The notes beneath the pieces are model-generated. The model was not told the DNA's origin and did not search any database. It saw nothing but the letters and a program-made list of their open reading frames with translations. Both the position numbers and the translations under genes were made by a program. From NCBI GenBank assembly GCA_005503085.1, contig SCOI01000002.1, positions 333,280 to 397,279 on the forward strand: DNA of 64,000 nt, written 5' to 3'. Position 1 is the first letter of the stretch; each line of letters begins with the position of its first letter. Positions 37,800 to 46,787 of this stretch are shown here, one piece after another. The DNA comes from Burkholderiales bacterium C2. GTDB lineage: Bacteria; Pseudomonadota; Gammaproteobacteria; Burkholderiales; Burkholderiaceae_C.

Positions 37800-38335
37800 G
37801 GCTGCTGCCCTCCCGCACGAACCGCCGGACGTCGCCCGCCCGCCTCGTGCTCGGCCAGGGCTTCATGGCAGAGTTGCAGCGCGCGCGTGATGTGTCGCTC
37901 CACGGTCTTGTTGGAAATGCTCATGCGTGCGCCTATTTCGGCATGCGACAGGTTCTCCAGCTTGCGCAGCTGGAAGGCTTCCAGGCATTTGGGTGCCATG
38001 CGCTGCATCGCCAGCTCTACGGCCTCGATCAACTGGCGCTCCTCCATCTGGGCCTCGGGACTGGCGCCGGGCGCGATCGCGCCGAGCGCATCCATATCGG
38101 CGATCGCGTCGGTGGCGCGCGTTGTCCGCTTGCGCAGTTCGCTGAGCGCCAGATTGCGCGCCACCGTGTAGAGCAGCGCCTCGCTGACCGGCGTCTGCCC
38201 GCCCAACTCGGCCGCATAGACGCGCAGAAAGGCCTCCTGGGAGACATCGGCCGCGTCCGCCCCATTGCCCAGCAGGCGCCGGACATAACGCTCCAGTGCC
38301 TTGCTGCGGCGGTGGTAGATCTCGAGCAAGTTCAT
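37796..38335 (-). CDS. ECF RNA polymerase sigma factor, FecI-like
   Basis: This is a 179-residue sigma-70 ECF factor. Region 2 is DAADVSQEAFLRVYA and region 4 is APKCLEAFQLRKLENLSHAEIGARMSISNKTVERHITRAL. It drives transcription of the linked receptor operon when released by FecR. It is the first gene of the minus-strand system 38.3-28.3 kb. The basic tail (HEAGGRRPAVRAGGQQP) is unusual but harmless. Confidence 0.93.
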   Translation of the reverse strand: MNLLEIYHRRSKALERYVRRLLGNGADAADVSQEAFLRVYAAELGGQTPVSEALLYTVARNLALSELRKRTTRATDAIADMDALGAIAPGASPEAQMEERQLIEAVELAMQRMAPKCLEAFQLRKLENLSHAEIGARMSISNKTVERHITRALQLCHEALAEHEAGGRRPAVRAGGQQP

Positions 38336-38588
38336 ATGGACTCAGGGGCTGCTGGGTACCCATGGACAACTCGCGACAAGCACACCTCCCTCATAGGACA
38401 AACCCTGCCATGCGGCGACCGGACCGACTCGCCGGCCGGCAGCGCGGTGACCAGGACCTGCAGCCGGCGCTGATGTCTGAGGCTTGGGCAGCCCCGTTTA
38501 CTTGCCCCGAACATATCCCAAGACGCTGTCCGGGCTAGAAACAGCAAGGGCCTGCATACGCAAGCCCTTGATTCTCAAACATAATTTT

Positions 38589-38633
38589 TGGTAGGCCGTG
38601 CAGGACTTGAACCTGCGACCAAAGGATTATGAG
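38589..38633 (-). repeat. 3' tRNA fragment (CAT anticodon) marking an att site
   Basis: On the minus strand this 45-bp stretch reads from the anticodon loop (CTCATAATCC) through the T-arm (GGTTCAAGTCC) to the encoded 3' CCA of a tRNA. The 5' half is absent; the sequence to the right does not fold into D- and anticodon arms. Such 3' remnants arise when an element integrates at the anticodon or T-loop of a tRNA gene. The integrase starts 147 bp away. The intact tRNA (Ile-lysidine or Met type) should lie at the far end of the element, outside the window. Confidence 0.85.
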
Positions 38634-38779
38634 AACTTCAAACCGGGATTTTGCGAGATTTTCCGGGACGAGCATATCCTTATAAATCAATAGGTTACGT
38701 CTACCGCCGTTCCAGGCGATCTCTTAGCATCCCCTCTGAAACTGGCACCAGACTGGCACCAGGAAATTGGAGGACAAAA

Positions 38780-40144
38780 ATGAGCGGACTGGCACCAGCG
38801 TCTTTGGCGCTGCCAAAACAGCTTCTGGCGCTGCCCGCCGGAGCCTTCATCACGATCGAGAAGTTGGAGCAAGGCGGCTCCTTGCAGGCGCGCAGATTGA
38901 GTACGGGCGCGGTCCAGTTCTACTGGCGTTACGCAAACGAGGGCCGCACGCACCGCGAGCCGCTCGGTCCCTACGACCCGGTGTCGCCGCCCAAGAAGCT
39001 GGAGCCGACATCACGTGGCTTGAGCGTCGCTGCCGCCCGCGAACGGTGCCGCCAGCTGTCTCTCAAGCATACGAAGCTTCAAGGCATCGGTGGTCTCAAG
39101 GAGGCCAAGGCCATTGAGCGCCGGCAGTATGTGGCCGACAAGGAGGCTGCGGCGACCCGGGCCACGCATTCGCTGGGCAAGCTGCTTGATGATTACGTCA
39201 AGCACCAGGCGAACCAAGGCCGTATCAGCGCCCGCGAGGCGAAGAACCTCTTCGATCTGCATGTGGTGAAAGCCTGGCCAGCGCTGGCCCAGACGCCGGC
39301 AAGCGAAATCACCCAGGACCAGGTGATCGACATGCTGCGACGGCTGACTGAGCAGGGCAAGGGGCGCACATCGAACAAGCTCCGCGCCTATCTGCGGGCG
39401 GCCTTCCAGTGCGCCGTCGATGTGCGCGTGACAGCGTCGATTCCGGTCGCATTCAAGGCCTACGCCGTTCAGACCAACCCGGCAGCTCAGACGCGCCGCG
39501 ATGGGCGCTTCGACGGCGCGGACAAGCGTCCGCTGAGCGCCGATGAACTCCGCACCTACTGGCAGTTGATCGAGAAGCTGCCGGGGCTGCGCGGCCGTTG
39601 CCTGCGCATGCACCTGCTCACCGGCGGCCAACGCATTGAGCAGCTCGTGCGTCTGCGCTGGGCGGACGTACGCGCCGACTCAATCACGATCCATGACACC
39701 AAGGGCCGCCCAGGGCGAGGTCCACGAGCACACACAGTGCCCATCATCAAGCCTGCCGTGCGCGACCTGCAGGGGTTCGAGCGCGTCGGCGACCATGTCT
39801 TCTCCACGACGAAGGGCGTCAAGCCAATCTCAGGCACGACCTTGTCGGGCTGGGCAGCGCAGGCTGTCGGTGATGCGATTGAAGGTTTTCAGCTCAAGCG
39901 CGTTCGATCAGGCGTAGAGACGCTGTTGGCTGCGAACCGCATCAGCCGCGAAATTCGCGGGCACGTTCAATCGCATGGGCTTACTGGCATCCAAGCGCGG
40001 CACTACGATGGGCACGACTACATGCTGGAGAAACGTGAGGCGCTCGAGCTGCTGGCGGATGAGCTCACCGGCGCGGCAACGGGGTCCAAGACCGCCAAGC
40101 CTCGGCGCGAAACGGCTTCAGCGGGTCTGCGTACGACGCGCTAA
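38780..40144 (+). CDS. Tyrosine-type site-specific integrase
   Basis: This is a 454-residue integrase. The N-terminal DNA-binding part includes an SAM-like core-binding region (about 135-230). The catalytic domain has the first Arg at 285 (TGGQRIEQL), a second Arg near LKRVRSGVETLL and a likely nucleophile Tyr409 or Tyr413 in ARHYDGHDY. It would catalyse excision and insertion at the adjacent tRNA fragment. The GGAGGA Shine-Dalgarno lies 5-6 bp before the ATG at 38780. No stop or frameshift is seen, so it appears intact. Confidence 0.92.
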   Translation: MSGLAPASLALPKQLLALPAGAFITIEKLEQGGSLQARRLSTGAVQFYWRYANEGRTHREPLGPYDPVSPPKKLEPTSRGLSVAAARERCRQLSLKHTKLQGIGGLKEAKAIERRQYVADKEAAATRATHSLGKLLDDYVKHQANQGRISAREAKNLFDLHVVKAWPALAQTPASEITQDQVIDMLRRLTEQGKGRTSNKLRAYLRAAFQCAVDVRVTASIPVAFKAYAVQTNPAAQTRRDGRFDGADKRPLSADELRTYWQLIEKLPGLRGRCLRMHLLTGGQRIEQLVRLRWADVRADSITIHDTKGRPGRGPRAHTVPIIKPAVRDLQGFERVGDHVFSTTKGVKPISGTTLSGWAAQAVGDAIEGFQLKRVRSGVETLLAANRISREIRGHVQSHGLTGIQARHYDGHDYMLEKREALELLADELTGAATGSKTAKPRRETASAGLRTTR

Positions 40145-40181
40145 CCAGACTCGCACCAATCGACAGTCCTACATTGCATCG

Positions 40182-40553
40182 ATGCCACCCAATAGCACCC
40201 TCGCCTTCGACGACGGCGCTTTTGTCGCCGACCTCAAGACGCGCATCACATCTGCACGACCCACTGCGGCGCGTGCCGTCAACTCGGAACTGGTGGGCTT
40301 GTACTGGGACATCGGCGCCGCCATTCGCGAAAAGCAGGCCATGTAAGGCTGGGGCGACAGTGTTGTCGAGCGGCTTTCCAGCGACCTGAAGCGATCCTTC
40401 CCCGGCGCGACCGGCTTCTCGGCGATGAACCAATGGCGCATGCGCCAGATGCATGAGAGCTACACGTCGCCGGACTTCCTCTCACAGCTTGTGAGAGACA
40501 CGGCTCCGCGCACCAAGGCCGCATCGGGAGCCGGCGAGGAGGGCCAAGCGTGA
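40182..40553 (+). pseudogene. DUF1016 (YhcG-type) N-terminal fragment with in-frame stop
   Basis: The frame begins MPPNSTLAFDDGAF and continues with the DUF1016_N pattern (LVGLYWDIGAAIREKQ). It is interrupted by TAA at 40344-40346, directly before GWGDSVVERLSSDLK, which is the normal continuation. The same frame then runs to TGA at 40551-40553. It lacks the C-terminal PDDEXK nuclease domain of intact PDDEXK/DUF1016 proteins. The family is associated with mobile and defence-type loci. Confidence 0.8.
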
Positions 40554-41061
40554 CCCAGCCGGTGCCAACATCCCTGGCCGCCGGCCTCCACGCCGAGCTC
40601 CGTGCGCTGATCGCCAGCAGCCGCCAGCGCCTGGCCGGCGCGGTCAACGCCGTGCTGACCCGCCTGTACTGGACCGTGGGTAGCGCATCCAGGCCGAGCT
40701 GTTAAAAGGTAAACGCGCCGCCTACGGCGCGCGCATCGTCAGCGAGCTGGGTACGCAGCTAGCCAGCGAATTCGGCCGTGGCTTCGAGTCCAAGAACCTG
40801 CAGCGCATGCGCCCGTTTACCCAGGCCTTTCTCGAGGCCGAGATTGTCGCAACGCTGTCGCGACAATTGAGCTGGAGCCATATCCTGGGGCTGCTGCCTC
40901 TCAAGAGCGCCCCGGCCCGGCAGTTCTACGCCGCGCAGTGCGCCGAGCAGGCTTGGAGCGTGCGTGAGCTGCGCCGCCAGATCGAACGCAAGGCCTTCGA
41001 GCGCAGCGAGATCGCCAGCGCCCAGGTATTCAAGGACCCCTACTTCCTGGATGTCGAGTAG
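40550..41061 (+). pseudogene. Second DUF1016 fragment, frameshifted and truncated
   Basis: A GTG at 40550 overlaps the preceding stop and begins a second DUF1016_N sequence (LRALIASSRQRLAGAVNAVLTRLYWTVG). A frameshift near 40680 moves the rest (LLKGKRAAYGARIVSELG, then FYAAQCAEQAWSVRELRRQIERKAFER) to another frame. It ends at DPYFLDVE and stops before the nuclease domain. With the previous fragment it indicates two related DUF1016 genes, or one duplicated gene, now decayed. Confidence 0.8.
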
Positions 41062-41136
41062 AGGTGGCCACGGTGGTGAGTGGAAACTCGGTCCAATGAG
41101 GTGTCCTGCGGTGCGGGACGGCAAGGAGACGAGTCC

Positions 41137-41257
41137 ATGAGCAGACGGCCCCGCCGGAATCACTCACCGGCGTTCGGGCCAAGGTGGCGCTGGATGCCAT
41201 TCGCGGCGAGAAGACGCTGGCGGAGCTGGCCAAGTTGCACGACACACACCCGACTCT
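41137..41257 (+). pseudogene. IS3-family transposase OrfA remnant
   Basis: The ATG at 41137 opens MSRRPRRNHSPAF, the typical start of IS3-group OrfA proteins. After a one-base frameshift it continues KVALDAIRGEKTLAELAKLHDTHP, the OrfA helix-turn-helix. It then breaks off at unrelated sequence, so OrfB and the right end are gone. It marks past transposition beside the DUF1016 remnants. Confidence 0.75.
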
Positions 41258-41262
41258 TGCTT

Positions 41263-41661
41263 TCACTGCGCTGGATTCGGCTGCCCGGCCACCAGTTCGG
41301 CCGACTGCTGCTTGACCGAGGCCAGGTGCGCATAGTCCGAGTGCTCACCGTTGACAAGGTCAAGTTCGCCCGTTGCGCGGGCCCGAGCCAGTTCGGCAAC
41401 GACCTCGGCGCGGCTGCGTGTGGAACCTTCCGGGCGCTTGGGACGATACCCCCTTCGGTCCAAGTCCCGCAGCTCGCCAGTCTGGATAGCCCGCAGCAGG
41501 TCCGCCACGACTTCCTCGCGGCTGGTCTGAGGCGCGGTCACCTTGATAGTCTTGCGAGCCGCGATGACGGCTTCGCGGCCGGTGTCGGCAGAACTGCCAC
41601 CATCGGCCAGCGCTGCGCCGGCAGCCAGAAGGGAAAGGGCAATCACAGTCAGATCTTTCAT
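41263..41661 (-). CDS. DUF4148 exported protein
   Basis: This is a 132-residue exported protein with a signal peptide (MKDLTVIALSLLAAGAALA). Two copies of the DUF4148 pattern follow (SREEVVADLLRAIQTGEL and SRAEVVAELARARATGEL). AAGGA lies 7 bp before the ATG at 41661. Such proteins are numerous in Burkholderiales, are probably periplasmic and have unknown roles. Its stop lies only a few bases from the truncated IS3 remnant. Confidence 0.85.
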   Translation of the reverse strand: MKDLTVIALSLLAAGAALADGGSSADTGREAVIAARKTIKVTAPQTSREEVVADLLRAIQTGELRDLDRRGYRPKRPEGSTRSRAEVVAELARARATGELDLVNGEHSDYAHLASVKQQSAELVAGQPNPAQ

Positions 41662-41792
41662 GATGAATTCCTTTGAGTTGGGTTGCTGACCGCTGCCGTC
41701 AGCAGCAGTCGAGCAGAGGACGCACGCCCGCGCTTCACCGCGAGGCACATCCCTTTTAGTGAACGAATGGAGAGCTGGTCAGCCCGGCTTGT

Positions 41793-42149
41793 TCAGCCGA
41801 TTGAGATCACGCTGAACCAGGCCGTCTGGCGCTCGATGCCCGACGGTCCAACAACGAACGAATCCACTCCCTGTGGGACCCGTGAACGTTCCGCACGACA
41901 CGACCACTCCACGTAGGCCATGTCTTCCGCGAAGCACGCGCGATCAGTCGCCCAAGAGGCCTTCGGCAACTGCTTCATCAACCTCTCGTAGAAACTCTGG
42001 ATCGCGTCGCGGCCGACGAACGTTTCACCGTTGACGATGAGAATGGCGCTCGGGTCGTATGCACTGGCAACGCCAGCGGCGTCCTCCCGCGCCAGGGCTG
42101 ATTCATGGTGGGACAAGACGGCTTGCAGGTGTTCGAACTTGCTGTTCAT
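41793..42149 (-). CDS. SnoaL/NTF2-like protein
   Basis: This is a 118-residue protein of the NTF2-like cone fold (DUF4440/SnoaL type). It opens HLQAVLSHHESALAREDAAGVASAYDPSAILIVNGETFVGRDAIQSFYERL. Members are small hydrolases, isomerases or binding proteins of many pathways. No signal peptide. It lies downstream of the alcohol-dehydrogenase-like gene with a 31-bp gap in the same direction. Confidence 0.8.
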   Translation of the reverse strand: MNSKFEHLQAVLSHHESALAREDAAGVASAYDPSAILIVNGETFVGRDAIQSFYERLMKQLPKASWATDRACFAEDMAYVEWSCRAERSRVPQGVDSFVVGPSGIERQTAWFSVISIG

Positions 42150-42180
42150 GGCGTTCTAGTGATCTGAGAGGTTTCTGGGG

Positions 42181-43200
42181 TCAGCGCCAGTGCTTGGGTC
42201 TGGAGAAGACCTGCTTTCCACGAGCGCTGCCTCTTTGGTGGCTGTCCAGGCTTTGCTGCAAAGACGAGGCAGAGAGTTCCAGAACGCTGCCAAGGCGCGT
42301 CGAACGGATCTGACGCAGGTCTACCAACTCACTGACCCGGTGAAGAATCTGCCCCTGAGAGTTCAGGTCCTCGCCTTCGAACAGCGTCTTGGTGAACATC
42401 AGTTCCCAATGGATCGACACGCTCTTGCGCTTGAAGACGGAGATATCCAGTGACTTCGGATCGTCGATCAAGCCGTACGAGCCGAAGGGCTTGATGACCT
42501 GAGCTGCAGACAGAAGATGCTCGTCGCTGGCCGTGAGACTGGCGATGTAGTCAACCTGCGGCACGCCCATGGCGCTCAGCTGCTCTGGCCACGACCGGGC
42601 AAAATCGATGACATGGTGTGCGCCAAGTTTGCTAACCCAGTGCACGCTCTCCGGCCTCGATGCGGTGACGATGACTTTGACGTTCGTGAGCGCTCGAGCG
42701 ATTTGGATGAGTGCTGAACCAACCCCGCCGGCACCACCAATGATGAGCAGCGTGCCAGGCGCACCCTGACCTTCTTCCGGCACTCGGAATCGCTCAATGA
42801 GCAGCTCCCATGCCGTCAGCACAGTCAGCGGAAGGGACGCTGCGTCTATCGGATCAATCCTGCTTGGAGCCCGCGCGGCGATACGGCTGTCGACCGCCTG
42901 CAACTCCGCGTAGGCCCCTGGCCGGTTGATATCACCGGCGTACCAGACGAGGTCTCCGGGACGGAATCCGATGACCGCAGTTCCGCAGCCGAGCACCTCG
43001 CCCACGGCGTCCCACCCCAGGATCCTGGGTGCGAGGCCCGGCTCGGTGGAATCCTTGACCTTGTAGTCAACCGGATTTGAGGCAGTTGCCAGCGGCCTGA
43101 CCAGGAGGTCGTGGGCCTTGATCACCGGGTCCGGCACTTCTTGCTCGATGAGCTCGGCTGCTGTGCCCGGTGCGTGGCGTATGGAAACGATGGCTTTCAT
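42181..43200 (-). CDS. Zinc-type alcohol dehydrogenase/quinone oxidoreductase (MDR family)
   Basis: This is a 339-residue medium-chain dehydrogenase. The GroES-like N-terminus (SNPVDYKVK, then GWDAVGEVLGCG) is followed by a Rossmann fold with GGAGGVGSALIQIA (about residue 155). The C-terminal blocks (VDYIASLTASDEHLL, VFKRKSVSIHWELMFT) fit the ZADH-like NADPH oxidoreductases that lack catalytic zinc. It reduces activated alkenes or quinones. It lies between the LLM oxidoreductase and the SnoaL gene, all on the minus strand. Confidence 0.88.
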   Translation of the reverse strand: MKAIVSIRHAPGTAAELIEQEVPDPVIKAHDLLVRPLATASNPVDYKVKDSTEPGLAPRILGWDAVGEVLGCGTAVIGFRPGDLVWYAGDINRPGAYAELQAVDSRIAARAPSRIDPIDAASLPLTVLTAWELLIERFRVPEEGQGAPGTLLIIGGAGGVGSALIQIARALTNVKVIVTASRPESVHWVSKLGAHHVIDFARSWPEQLSAMGVPQVDYIASLTASDEHLLSAAQVIKPFGSYGLIDDPKSLDISVFKRKSVSIHWELMFTKTLFEGEDLNSQGQILHRVSELVDLRQIRSTRLGSVLELSASSLQQSLDSHQRGSARGKQVFSRPKHWR

Positions 43201-43241
43201 ATCTGCAATCGACCCGCGAGCATGCGAGTCCTTCCTTCATG

Positions 43242-44249
43242 TCAGTGGTTATCGATGCGAAAGTTCGGCAAGACGTACTCCATGAGCTCGTCCATGACCG
43301 AGGATGCGGGCCGGCTGCTGTACTTCAGGTTGAACGCCGTGTGAGCGATACCAATGGCTTGGTAGCGCGACAGAAGCGCGATCAAGGCGTTGCGCCCGAT
43401 CTTGAATCCCAGATGCATGGGGCGCGGGGCAGCGTCCGCTTCGGGCAGCAGATCGATGTACAGCGACTGCATCACCGGTTTGTAGCGTTCCGGGCCGCAC
43501 GCCACATGGACGGCCGAATTCCAGCTGGAGACAACCTTGGCCTGCGCCGCGATGTCCCGCGGGTAGGTCATCCAGCCGTCAGCATGCTTGGCAATCCACT
43601 CCAGCGGCTGCTGCGCAAAGCCTGTCACCAGAAGTGGAACCCTTCCAAACGGGGGCTGCGGTAGGAGCTCGAGGGGGACACCTGACAGCTGTCTGGCGAG
43701 GTTCAAGGGGCCACCGTTCTGGTAGAGGTCAGAGATCTCTTCCAGCGTTTGCCGGAAGGCGGCACCACGCCCAGCGTGATCCTTGCCGTAGAGAGGGAAC
43801 TCCGAAGGCCGATCACCCGTCGCGGTGCCGAACAACAAACGCCCCCCTGACACGAAGTCGAGCGATGCGCTTGCTTTAGCCAGATCCAAAGAGGAGCGTA
43901 GGGGCAGGATGACACTGCCAGTACCAATGGCGATGTCGGTCGTCTGCGCTGCGATCCAGGCCGCGAAGACCCAGGGGTCGATCATCTGCCCGACATCACC
44001 GAAGTGCGGATCTCGGATGGGCACGTCCCTCACCCACAGGGCAGCATAGCCAGCCTGGTCCGCGCTGCGCGCCAGAACTTGCGGTTGCTCCAGGCGAGGT
44101 TTGTCCCCCTCGTACGCCTCGATGGGAAAGAAGAACCCCAGCGACATGCCTCCTTTGCGGAAGGTTCGACGCCAGCCAGGGTGCCGCGAAAGATCAGAGG
44201 GCTGCGCGGCAGACCTCCGATCAAGCTGTTGAACACTGGAGTTCGGCAT
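43242..44249 (-). CDS. LLM-class flavin-dependent oxidoreductase (luciferase-like)
   Basis: This is a 335-residue bacterial-luciferase-family monooxygenase. It has the TIM-barrel patterns LARSADQAGYAALWVRDVP, IGTGSVILPLRS and SGGRLLFGTATGDRP, plus GFAQQPLEWIAKHADGW. It uses reduced FMN or F420 supplied by a partner. The ATG at 44249 follows a GTG two codons upstream. It lies 13 bp after the quinone oxidoreductase gene, so the two are probably cotranscribed. Confidence 0.88.
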   Translation of the reverse strand: MPNSSVQQLDRRSAAQPSDLSRHPGWRRTFRKGGMSLGFFFPIEAYEGDKPRLEQPQVLARSADQAGYAALWVRDVPIRDPHFGDVGQMIDPWVFAAWIAAQTTDIAIGTGSVILPLRSSLDLAKASASLDFVSGGRLLFGTATGDRPSEFPLYGKDHAGRGAAFRQTLEEISDLYQNGGPLNLARQLSGVPLELLPQPPFGRVPLLVTGFAQQPLEWIAKHADGWMTYPRDIAAQAKVVSSWNSAVHVACGPERYKPVMQSLYIDLLPEADAAPRPMHLGFKIGRNALIALLSRYQAIGIAHTAFNLKYSSRPASSVMDELMEYVLPNFRIDNH

Positions 44250-44263
44250 GATCACCCCTGGCT

Positions 44264-45235
44264 TCAGCTCACCTCGATGACCACCTTGCCGCGCAGGGAG
44301 CTGCCGTTAACACGGCCCTGCTCCAACGCGGCATGCGCTGCCCCGATCTCCTTGAGGGGGAAGGTGGCGCCGATGATGGGCCGGATCTGCCCGCGCTCGA
44401 GAAGCGCCTTCAGCGCGAGCAGCTTGCCTCGGTTCTGGCGTGTGAACACGAAGTGGTACTCGGCGTTCACGCCCCAGGCAGCAACCAGGTTCTGCGGCGT
44501 TGCGATGTCGACCAAGGTCACGACGCGGCCACCATCTGCGAGGACGTGGGGAGAGCGCTCCAGTGTCTTACCGCCAATCGTGTCGAGCACGACGTTGACA
44601 CCGCCACCGCCGGTCAGTCGGGCGATCTCCTCGACGTAGTCGCTGCGCTCGTAGTCGATCGTCGCGTCCGCGCCGAGCGAGGTGACGAATTCGGCTTGCT
44701 CGGCGCGGCATGTCGTGAACACGCGCGCGCCCATGGCCTTCGCGAGCTGGATGGCGATCGTGCCGACGCCGCCAGCGCCGCCGTGAATGAGGACCGACTC
44801 ACCCGGCTGGAGTCGTGCGCGGGTGACGAGCGCCTCCCACGCGGTACCGCCCGTCAGAGTGATTGCTGCGGCTTCCGAGTGGGACAGGTTGGCCGGCTTG
44901 TGCGTCACCAACTCTTGCGGCACCACGTTGTACTCGGCGTAGCTACCACCCTTGGGCCCGAAGATCTTGGGCGTGTAGAACACCTCGTCGCCAGGCTTGA
45001 ACTCCGTGACACCCGCGCCCACCCGCTCGACGACGCCCGACACGTCATGGCCGGTGATGGCGGGCAGCGGCACGTAGTCCGGGTAGTCGCCGCGCCGGAT
45101 CTGATAGTCCAGAGGGTTGATGGACGTGGCGCGAACGCGCACGAGGAGCTCGCCGGCGTCAACGCTGGGCACGGGCACTTCCTGCAGCTGCAGGTTCTCG
45201 ATGCCGCCGAAGGCGGTCAGGACAATAGCTTTCAT
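44264..45235 (-). CDS. NADPH quinone oxidoreductase, zinc-independent MDR family
   Basis: This is a 323-residue MDR enzyme. It has [16 protein letters not shown] and [15 protein letters not shown] in the GroES-like domain, then [20 protein letters not shown] in the NADPH-binding fold. The C-terminal [12 protein letters not shown] is typical of quinone oxidoreductases of the Bacillus YhfP/plant QOR type. The start at 45235 is where family similarity begins. It is the first gene of the LLM-MDR-SnoaL run. Confidence 0.9.
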   Translation of the reverse strand: MKAIVLTAFGGIENLQLQEVPVPSVDAGELLVRVRATSINPLDYQIRRGDYPDYVPLPAITGHDVSGVVERVGAGVTEFKPGDEVFYTPKIFGPKGGSYAEYNVVPQELVTHKPANLSHSEAAAITLTGGTAWEALVTRARLQPGESVLIHGGAGGVGTIAIQLAKAMGARVFTTCRAEQAEFVTSLGADATIDYERSDYVEEIARLTGGGGVNVVLDTIGGKTLERSPHVLADGGRVVTLVDIATPQNLVAAWGVNAEYHFVFTRQNRGKLLALKALLERGQIRPIIGATFPLKEIGAAHAALEQGRVNGSSLRGKVVIEVS

Positions 45236-45938
45236 GTGACTTTTCTCAGGTTGGTTGAGTTGAGTGAGCTGGGTTATCCGAGAGACATCCCTCAAGACGC
45301 AGCCATTTTCACATCGACGTTTTGCGAACTGTCGATTGCACAAAAAGCCCATGCACTCATCGAGGGAACTTCAACATGGCTCCGCTTAACCCGAACGTTG
45401 CTGCTAGTGCTGGAAGATTCGAGACTGGCTTCTGCGTAGGGCATTCCGCCAGAAAGCTGCGCAGCACCGTCAGCTTGAACACCCCGCCAAGGTCTACCGG
45501 AACAAGATTTGGCGCGATGGACAGGTGAAGTTTTTCACCTAGGCCACCTTCCGTCACTGACCATTCCTGCTGTCCGCAGACTGAACTGATCGCGGTGCGT
45601 TGGGTCCGACGTCTGCGCCGCAGTGCTTGAATGGGCACAGTAGGTTTGAACAGCCCAAATCGCATCTCGCCGTGGCGCAGAGCGATGAGCAATGCCTTTC
45701 CAACATGAGCTGCGATCAACGCACTCGCGGAGCACGTCGCAGTTCACTTTGCTGACCAAGACGGCATCATCTGCCTGAAAGCCGAGAGCGTGAACGGCTC
45801 GGCCGCAGTCAGTTCAACCACGCCTCCACCAGAACCCCTCTGGCTGCAACATCTGCAGGCGCATGCTAGAGTGAATTTCGTCGCACGCCGAGCCATTGGT
45901 GGTGCGTTTGCACTCTTTTGCGCAGTGTCGGCTGTCTG
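45236..45938. other. 703-bp stretch without a convincing gene
   Basis: Open frames here show no recognisable family and no good ribosome binding site. It holds the promoter region of the quinone oxidoreductase operon at the left and of the ArsR-type gene at the right. A 20-bp motif at 45553-45572 recurs with 2 mismatches at 50641-50660. Confidence 0.6.
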
Positions 45939-46250
45939 ATGACCTTCGAAGTCCCGCTTATTCGTGTGCTGGAGGTACTGGCCAACGAGCAGCGAATGGA
46001 CATTCTTCGCAAGCTCAAAAGCCCCTCGAGCTTTCCCCCCCAGGATGAGGGCGACCCTCTCGTGGATGGCGTTTGTGTGTCGTCCATTCAGGCCGGGCAG
46101 AAGCTCGCCGTCTCGACTACCTCCAAGTACCTCACCGACTTGGCCGGCGTCGGGTTGGTCACCGTCAAGCGGTCCGGTAAGTGGTCGTACTACCGTCGCA
46201 ACGAGCAGGCCATCAAGGATCTTGCAAAGCGCCTGGCGGCTGAGCTCTAG
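45939..46250 (+). CDS. ArsR-family winged-helix regulator
   Basis: This is a 103-residue regulator with an ArsR-type HTH (PLIRVLEVLANEQRMDILRKL, then LAVSTTSKYLTDLAGVGLVTVKRSGKWSYYRRN). No metal-binding Cys motif is evident in the recognition helix, so it may sense an organic ligand. The ATG at 45939 was chosen as the fold begins there. It is transcribed away from the quinone oxidoreductase operon and may control it. Confidence 0.85.
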   Translation: MTFEVPLIRVLEVLANEQRMDILRKLKSPSSFPPQDEGDPLVDGVCVSSIQAGQKLAVSTTSKYLTDLAGVGLVTVKRSGKWSYYRRNEQAIKDLAKRLAAEL

Positions 46251-46304
46251 GTCATCCGGCGCACGCGCTGAACGGCTTGCATAAGCCAGCTAGCTTTGTT
46301 CTGG

Positions 46305-46610
46305 TCAGCCGTAGCCTTGGAGCGGCCATTGAGCAAGATGCCTTCTGTCATGGACCCAAACGCCGGCCAAGGTAATTGTCGTCAACCAGCCGAGTGACTG
46401 CTGCCCCGCAGGCGTTTCGCAAAAGCGCGTGTTCAGGCCTAGCGCGCTCGGCACTTTCAAGCGCTGCGCCTCGATCTTCTCGTCGCAGGAGAAGTTGCCA
46501 GCCTGGCTCGGCGCGGCCAAGGCTTGCGGCTCGGCCGGCACCAGCGTCTGAATCATGAAGCCGATGACCGCGGTGGCGAGCGCAGCGCTTGTGAAGAGAT
46601 CAGTGTTCAT
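46305..46610 (-). CDS. Small exported protein of unknown function
   Basis: This is a 101-residue protein with a probable signal peptide or N-terminal anchor (LFTSAALATAVIGFMIQTLV). Two cysteines (FSCDEK and RFCETP) are consistent with an exported disulfide protein. AAGGA lies 7 bp before the ATG at 46610. It is convergent with the ArsR gene. Family not recognised. Confidence 0.6.
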   Translation of the reverse strand: MNTDLFTSAALATAVIGFMIQTLVPAEPQALAAPSQAGNFSCDEKIEAQRLKVPSALGLNTRFCETPAGQQSLGWLTTITLAGVWVHDRRHLAQWPLQGYG

Positions 46611-46787
46611 ACCGAATTCCTTTTCAGACCAAGTTGAACGAAATGTTCTGCGGCACTCGCGGCTTGAGCCGTGTCCGGTAGCGGTGCAACTATTGAGTCG
46701 ATGAAAAGGAGTTTGGCGGGCCGGGCTGCCTAGGTCACTGTTCGCTCTTGCAGCTGACAGCCCGAAATTGCGCGCAGCTGCTTCGCC

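Noticed and set aside
45357..45719. 120-residue minus-strand frame in the 703-bp gap
   Set aside because: It lacks a ribosome binding site and family similarity; the sequence looks like degraded intergenic DNA.
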